This document shows positions 60,182 through 64,000 of a DNA stretch of 64,000 nt, piece after piece; position 1 is the stretch's first letter, and each line of letters starts with the position of its first letter. The notes beneath the pieces are model-generated. The model saw only the letters and a list, made by a program, of their open reading frames with translations. It did not search any database and had not been told where the DNA came from. The DNA comes from Trichomonas tenax (Eukaryota; Parabasalia; Trichomonadida; Trichomonadidae), in the NCBI GenBank assembly GCA_023091735.1, contig JALKBU010000163.1, positions 1-64,000 of the forward strand. The letters run 5' to 3'. The position numbers and the translations under genes were made by a program.

Positions 60182-60528
60182 TTTTTTATTTTTTTCTTTT
60201 ATAATAAGGAGCTTGTGTATTTTATTCTTGTCACATCTATAAATAAAACTGTTTAATTCCAACATCACCATTTATTCATATCTCAATCATAATATATCAA
60301 AATATTTGCACAAATTAACTTAAATTCTTAATACACTAACCTAAAACAAAATTAGTCTATAATCCCAATATGAATAAATGAAAAAATATAGTCAAAATAA
60401 TAATTTTGAACGTATGATTGTGGAGAGTGAAAAATAAGAATACGGGGCTGATTCATGTATATATTATACTTTTCAAACAATAATATAGTAAATTTTTCAA
60501 AATATAATTTGAAAATTCAACATATATA
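60182..60528. other. Convergent intergenic region
   Basis: Between the 3-prime ends of two convergent genes. AT-rich, with no recognised feature. Confidence 0.5.
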
Positions 60529-61518
60529 TTATGTTATGGAACACAGGAAAGCCGATATTGCAATAGCAAATGCATAAATTGGATCAAGATTTAAACTTGA
60601 ATCCAATGAAAGTTCATTTTTAGCTGTTTTCTTAACGACAACTACTTGCTTTTCTTCATTTTTGGGAACATAGATAGTGTTTTTAACGCTTTTTGTTTGA
60701 AATTGTTTCGCCAATTGATTATCTAAATAATTCAAACTTAATAATTTATACGGTTCTGGATTAGACAGTGAGTAGAATGTTAATATAGAATTTCGGGCTA
60801 GAGAATCATAATTCGTAAAATACCTTATTGAAAGAAGTTCTCTACCTATTCTAGACTTATTCCTGAGTGAGAAATCGTGTTTATCTTGTCCTACATTGAT
60901 TACGTAATCAGTTGCTTTCGAACTAAAATGTGTGTTTTTAAGTTCTCTAAATATAGGAATTATATCGTATTTCTGTTTGTATTTCGCTGCATATATCTGT
61001 TGACCATTAAATGACATGATAAAATAAATATTTTTTCCGTTGATTCTTAATTTTTGATCTCTAATTACTGAATAAAGCTTTGTTTCTGTTAAAACCGGTT
61101 TATTTTCGTTCTGTTCTTTTGAAACTCCTTTGTTTTCGTTTGAAATTGCAGGAATATTTTGATCAATTAAATATTTATCGTTTTTTGTCTCTTTTAGTTT
61201 CGGCTGAGTTTCTTCTGCTTTTGTTTGTGTCTGTTCAACAATTTGTTCTTCATTTGAAGAAGAATTTATCATTTCGAAATGAATTGGATCAACAGATGAA
61301 TGATCATTATCATTTTCGATTTCGTTGCGATGGAGGCTCAGATTTTCTACCGATTTAGATACGAGTCGCCTTCGATTTTCGTTTTTCTTTTTCGGAGAAG
61401 TCCTAAAAGAACGAGATTTGACTATTACGTCATTATCATGGCGTTTCAGGAATATAGGGATTGGTTTTTCAATATCGTTTGACTCTCCTTCGCTAATGTC
61501 GATCGCGAAAAGAGACAT
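60529..61518 (-). CDS. Tubby-like protein
   Basis: 329 residues from ATG 61518; upstream in-frame ATG and TTG codons are possible but less likely. The first 150 residues are charged and low-complexity. Residues 150-329 fit a divergent tubby C-terminal domain: KLRINGKNIYFIMSFNGQQI, then LLSLNYLD, SVKNTIYVPKNEEKQVVVVK and SLDSSLNLDPIYAFAIAISA, matching the y-v-L-N-F-GR, S-V-K-N-F and D...pl.AFAIalssF elements. The C-terminal helix of the barrel is present. Tubby proteins bind PI(4,5)P2 and carry membrane cargo to cilia or flagella. The phosphoinositide-binding residues cannot be judged by eye. Confidence 0.75.
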   Translation of the reverse strand: MSLFAIDISEGESNDIEKPIPIFLKRHDNDVIVKSRSFRTSPKKKNENRRRLVSKSVENLSLHRNEIENDNDHSSVDPIHFEMINSSSNEEQIVEQTQTKAEETQPKLKETKNDKYLIDQNIPAISNENKGVSKEQNENKPVLTETKLYSVIRDQKLRINGKNIYFIMSFNGQQIYAAKYKQKYDIIPIFRELKNTHFSSKATDYVINVGQDKHDFSLRNKSRIGRELLSIRYFTNYDSLARNSILTFYSLSNPEPYKLLSLNYLDNQLAKQFQTKSVKNTIYVPKNEEKQVVVVKKTAKNELSLDSSLNLDPIYAFAIAISAFLCSIT

Positions 61519-61708
61519 TTTGCAAAAAATGGGAAGAACCTTATGTTTTATCATCACTTTTCGTAATAAGAGTATAATAGGCGATTTTATGCTGTTTTTA
61601 GTCAAAAAAATTGATGTACAACGATCCGAAAACGCTGAAATGTATTTGATGAAATTTTAATACTATAGTGAATAAAATGAAAAATATTGAATAAATTTGA
61701 ATGTTCCA
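61519..61708. other. Intergenic, nothing recognised before the palindrome
   Basis: Promoter side of the tubby-like gene; no further feature is seen. Confidence 0.45.
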
Positions 61709-61818
61709 TAAACTACATATTTTTAATCTAGGTACTCCTCTCAATTTTTTCAAGGGGGCTCCCTCAATATTGTGAGGAACACACCCGTAGAGTACCTAGA
61801 TTAAAAAAATGTAGTTTA
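61709..61818. repeat. 29-bp inverted repeat abutting a tRNA relic
   Basis: The left arm 61709-61737 pairs with the right arm 61790-61818 over 29 bases with one mismatch; the inner part of the arms is aatctaggtactc. The 52-base centre contains AGGGGGCTCCCT. The outer end of the right arm (tgtagttta) is also the start of the tRNA-Gln-like sequence. Confidence 0.85.
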
Positions 61819-61860
61819 GTGTAATGGCTATCACTGGGGACTCTGAATCCCTAAATCCAA
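61812..61860 (+). other. tRNA-Gln(CTG) relic, 3-prime part missing
   Basis: TAGTGTAATGGCTATCAC is a D-arm with a good A box. It is followed by an anticodon stem GGGGA/TCCCT around the loop CTCTGAA, anticodon CTG at 61843-61845, as in eukaryotic tRNA-Gln. After AAATCC the T-arm, B box and 3-prime acceptor strand are not recognisable. This is a truncated tRNA or a tRNA-derived repeat head, not a working gene as seen. Confidence 0.55.
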
Positions 61861-62130
61861 ACTTTTTCTTTTTATACTTATACACTTTACATGTCATTTG
61901 GATATTTACACGTCAAAAGCCAATTCCAGAAACAGAGGAAAACAAGCATAACACAGAAGCATCAAACCAAGGCGACAAGGAGTTAAGCAAGTCCAATTCA
62001 TCAAAAAAAAAAAAAAATCATCGTTGTTGTCGCTGTTGTTGCTGCAGTCGTTGCTGTCATTGTTGGCGTTGTTTATGTGATAAAATGCAAGAGCAGTGAA
62101 AGTTATAAGACTAATGGTACAGATGATTGA
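61824..62130 (+). pseudogene. Membrane tail of a surface protein, frameshifted
   Basis: The C-terminal end reads PIPETEENKHNTEASNQGDK, KSNSSKKKK, then after a one-base slip in an A15 run (62003-62017) IIVVVAVVAAVVAVIVGVVY and KCKSSESYKTNGTDD with a stop at 62130. This is a typical trichomonad surface-protein end: a Ser/Lys stalk, one Val/Ala-rich membrane helix and a short basic-polar tail. No ectodomain precedes it; the frame opens inside the tRNA relic. It is a stranded 3-prime fragment, or a cassette for recombination. Confidence 0.6.
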
Positions 62131-62252
62131 GTTAACAAATTATAAAAAAAATTATTTGTAATTAATAAAAGTTTAAAATTAAACACACTGCTAACTTTTT
62201 CTCGTCCCAACCGACCTTGTTGCACTGTGAAATAACAGTTTATAACACTTTA

Positions 62253-63179
62253 TTATCTAATATACAAAATATTTTTTGCCAGCGGGAGATTTCCTATAGC
62301 ATTCCTGTGTACAACGACAGAAGGTGGAAAATGTGCATTCTTGTGGGTATTTGTTACAACGATTCCTGAAATGTTTACATATTGGAGAGATAAGACCGAT
62401 GCAAGCATGGCATATGTGAAATTGTCCATTTCATCGTTACCACTGATATCAAGGCTCTTTAATGACAATTGACTACAAATGAAATCTGGAAATCGTGCGA
62501 GACAGCAATGCGACAAATTGAGGTGTCTCAGCTGTTCAAAGAAGAGATTGCACGGAATGCCGGACATGAACTCGTTATACGAAATGTCAAGAAATTCTAA
62601 TTTTGGCATTCTCTTCGGTTTGATGATCTCTGGCCATCTCTTGAACATGTTGTTGCTGAGATTGAGGCCTTTTAAGTGGCTCCATTTGGCATTTGGAATT
62701 TCTTTAATCAAATTAAATGACAGATCCAAATACTCAACGCTATCATTGAGCTTCTGTATCACCTTAGGGACCTTTGTAAGCTTTGCGTGTGTTATTGAAA
62801 CAATGCGAAGATTTTCGAAAAATCTGATGGGTCTTACGTATTTTTTGTTGAAGTTCATGATTTCAGAGAAGTCCAGGTACGTTATACTGTTAGATCCGTC
62901 TTTTTCTGTTTTCTTTTTGTCCATATTTGCTACATAAATCTTCATCTGTGACGATTCTCTCGAGTATGTTAAGATTATTGGTTTCGTCAGTTTGTTGTTT
63001 ACTGCGTTTACAGGGCTTTCTTTTATGTTCGTTACGTGCGTTTGGTAAATAAATCGCGACTCGTGCTCTTGTTCAGCTTTATCGCTCATCGTTCCCCTCC
63101 TGTTGGACCTTCTCGCCAACAAAGCGGTGAATTTCGCTACGTCTTGCATGAGAATACTCTTGAAATTCGTGTTTATCAT
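62253..63179 (-). CDS. Leucine-rich repeat protein
   Basis: 308 residues from ATG 63179; ATGs at 63149 and 63089 are alternatives. The upstream 83 codons of open frame are AT-rich and unlike the protein. The N-terminal 100 residues are charged, with a basic patch (LLARRSNRRG). LRRs begin at about residue 90: YLDFSEIMNFNKKYVRPIRF, SITHAKLTKVPKVIQKLN, VEYLDLSFNLIKEIPN, GLNLSNNMFKRWPEII, FLDISYNEFMSGIPCN, HLNLSHCCLARFPDFI and SLDISGNDE. It resembles cytosolic classic-type LRR proteins, not the BspA type. No membrane helix. Its partner is unknown. Confidence 0.75.
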   Translation of the reverse strand: MINTNFKSILMQDVAKFTALLARRSNRRGTMSDKAEQEHESRFIYQTHVTNIKESPVNAVNNKLTKPIILTYSRESSQMKIYVANMDKKKTEKDGSNSITYLDFSEIMNFNKKYVRPIRFFENLRIVSITHAKLTKVPKVIQKLNDSVEYLDLSFNLIKEIPNAKWSHLKGLNLSNNMFKRWPEIIKPKRMPKLEFLDISYNEFMSGIPCNLFFEQLRHLNLSHCCLARFPDFICSQLSLKSLDISGNDEMDNFTYAMLASVLSLQYVNISGIVVTNTHKNAHFPPSVVVHRNAIGNLPLAKNILYIR

Positions 63180-63505
63180 TTTTGAGAATTTTTTTTCAGA
63201 TTTTATCAAATTTTTATAGATAATAAATATTGCATAATTCATTATTAGTGTTCTAAATATCACATTAGTTTTGTTTACATTTTTGAGGGGTAATTTCAGA
63301 AATTTTCTTAGCATATTCAAAAAATGACATTGAAGCAATAGCATACAACACATGCTGCGATATTTTGTTACCAAAAAATTAAAAATTAAAATTAGCACAT
63401 GAATCATGGAGAAGAATAATAACGACATATAATTATCGAATAATTTTGAAAGTTGTGCTTTAATATTAATTGGGTTCGATATAAGAAAACAAACAAATCA
63501 ATTTA

Positions 63506-64000
63506 TTAACAAACATTCTGGGTCCTCATGGACTCAGACACAACAGCTTTCACGAAGTCTTCGCAAAATTGCGGATTCTGTGCATTGCTAGCGATAAATA
63601 AACCGCCTAACTTTACCAATGAATCTGTCACCAGATCAAACTTATCCTCCCTTCCAACCATGAATAAGGAATTTTCTAAGATTTCAAGGTATGCGTTACC
63701 CGAGTGGGAGCATCCAGTTACAGGCTTCGTCAATGTGTCGAACTTCCACTCTATATCATCTCCATCGTCCTCATCTTCGTATGAAGTGTCGGAATTATCG
63801 CCTTGAACTGCCATTCGGAACGGCCGAACGTTATCTATATATTGGACGAGAGCATCCTTCCTTTTGGCGTTTTTGACAAAAGGATGAGTCAATAGATCAG
63901 CAGCTGATGGTCGACTGGCGGGATCTTTTATCAGACACTGAGATACAAAGTCTTTGAATAGCGGACTGAAGTCACCCTGAAGTGTTGGAGCAGGATTCTG
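63506..64000 (-). CDS. STE20-type protein kinase, C-terminal part (cut by window)
   Basis: The frame is open to the window edge at 64000, so the gene continues to the right. The first visible residues end the kinase domain: [20 protein letters not shown], then [20 protein letters not shown], with the invariant D-P-x-x-R-P-x-A-x-x-L-L-x-H-P-F of subdomain XI and the germinal-centre (MST/Sps1) pattern. The tail has an acidic linker ([10 protein letters not shown]) and a helical C-terminus ([20 protein letters not shown]). Catalytic motifs lie outside the window. GCK-type kinases control morphogenesis, cytoskeleton and Hippo-like pathways. Confidence 0.85.
   Translation of the reverse strand, partial: QNPAPTLQGDFSPLFKDFVSQCLIKDPASRPSAADLLTHPFVKNAKRKDALVQYIDNVRPFRMAVQGDNSDTSYEDEDDGDDIEWKFDTLTKPVTGCSHSGNAYLEILENSLFMVGREDKFDLVTDSLVKLGGLFIASNAQNPQFCEDFVKAVVSESMRTQNVC

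Noticed and set aside
62253..63428. Longer LRR protein starting upstream of 63179
   Set aside because: The added 83 codons are AT-rich, Phe/Ile/Lys noise without an initiator.
1..64000. CRISPR arrays, bacterial operons, Shine-Dalgarno sites
   Set aside because: Repeats seen are palindromes, tandem repeats or dispersed elements; gene content is eukaryotic throughout.

Overview
The window is nuclear DNA of a trichomonad (parabasalid) protist. I cannot decide between Trichomonas and Tritrichomonas from sequence alone. The evidence is: AT-rich DNA; intron-less genes packed on both strands; many start codons within about 10-30 bases of a TCA(Y)TTTTTC-type initiator like the Inr described for Trichomonas vaginalis; a divergent polyubiquitin; many decayed surface-protein genes; and a decayed Maverick/Polinton-like element. 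Only ATG was accepted as a start, so many genes begin downstream of the longest possible open frame.

Layout. 0-3.6 kb: a seven-helix membrane protein, a beta-helix surface protein and a two-unit polyubiquitin gene. 3.8-13.7 kb: a mobile-element graveyard. It holds a broken hAT-like transposase, a COMM-domain gene, one small gene, two pieces of protein-primed DNA polymerase B on either side of an opposite-strand gene with a membrane-active-like N-terminus, two copies of an iteron-bearing direct repeat, and a broken tyrosine recombinase carrying a 66-base palindrome. 14-25 kb: two hypothetical genes, a headless beta-helix gene, a large recently decayed gene of about 3.8 kb, and an intact xanthine dehydrogenase. 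26.8-28.3 kb: membrane and surface-protein remnants. 28.9-36.4 kb: eIF3c, a GT61-type glycosyltransferase in an extremely tight divergent pair, a long coiled coil and a possible SAS-6/XRCC4-fold protein. 37-40 kb: surface-gene relics and MITE copies. 40.5-56 kb: a dense housekeeping block with a Nup54-like nucleoporin, a DENN protein, an Sds3/BRMS1-like protein, ARM-repeat protein, CHMP7/Snf7 ESCRT-III, an importin-beta/exportin-like protein, family A DNA polymerase and SCAMP. 56-64 kb: a gene relic, a TBL1-like LisH-WD40 protein, a tubby-like protein, a tRNA-Gln relic joined to a palindrome, a surface-protein tail, an LRR protein, and the C-terminus of an STE20-type kinase cut by the window edge.

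Together the intact genes serve general cell biology: nuclear pore and transport, membrane traffic, translation initiation, corepressor and DNA-repair functions. There is no operon logic; neighbours are related mainly by divergent promoters. I did not find a clearly new multi-gene system. The most interesting signals are: a recurrent TTACATGWCA promoter motif, present as a 26-32-bp-spaced array above eIF3c; two overlapping opposed promoters in 23 bases; several unrelated short perfect palindromes and two longer inverted-repeat elements; xanthine dehydrogenase with a hydrogenosome-like leader; and the rearranged Polinton remnant with iterons and a tyrosine recombinase.
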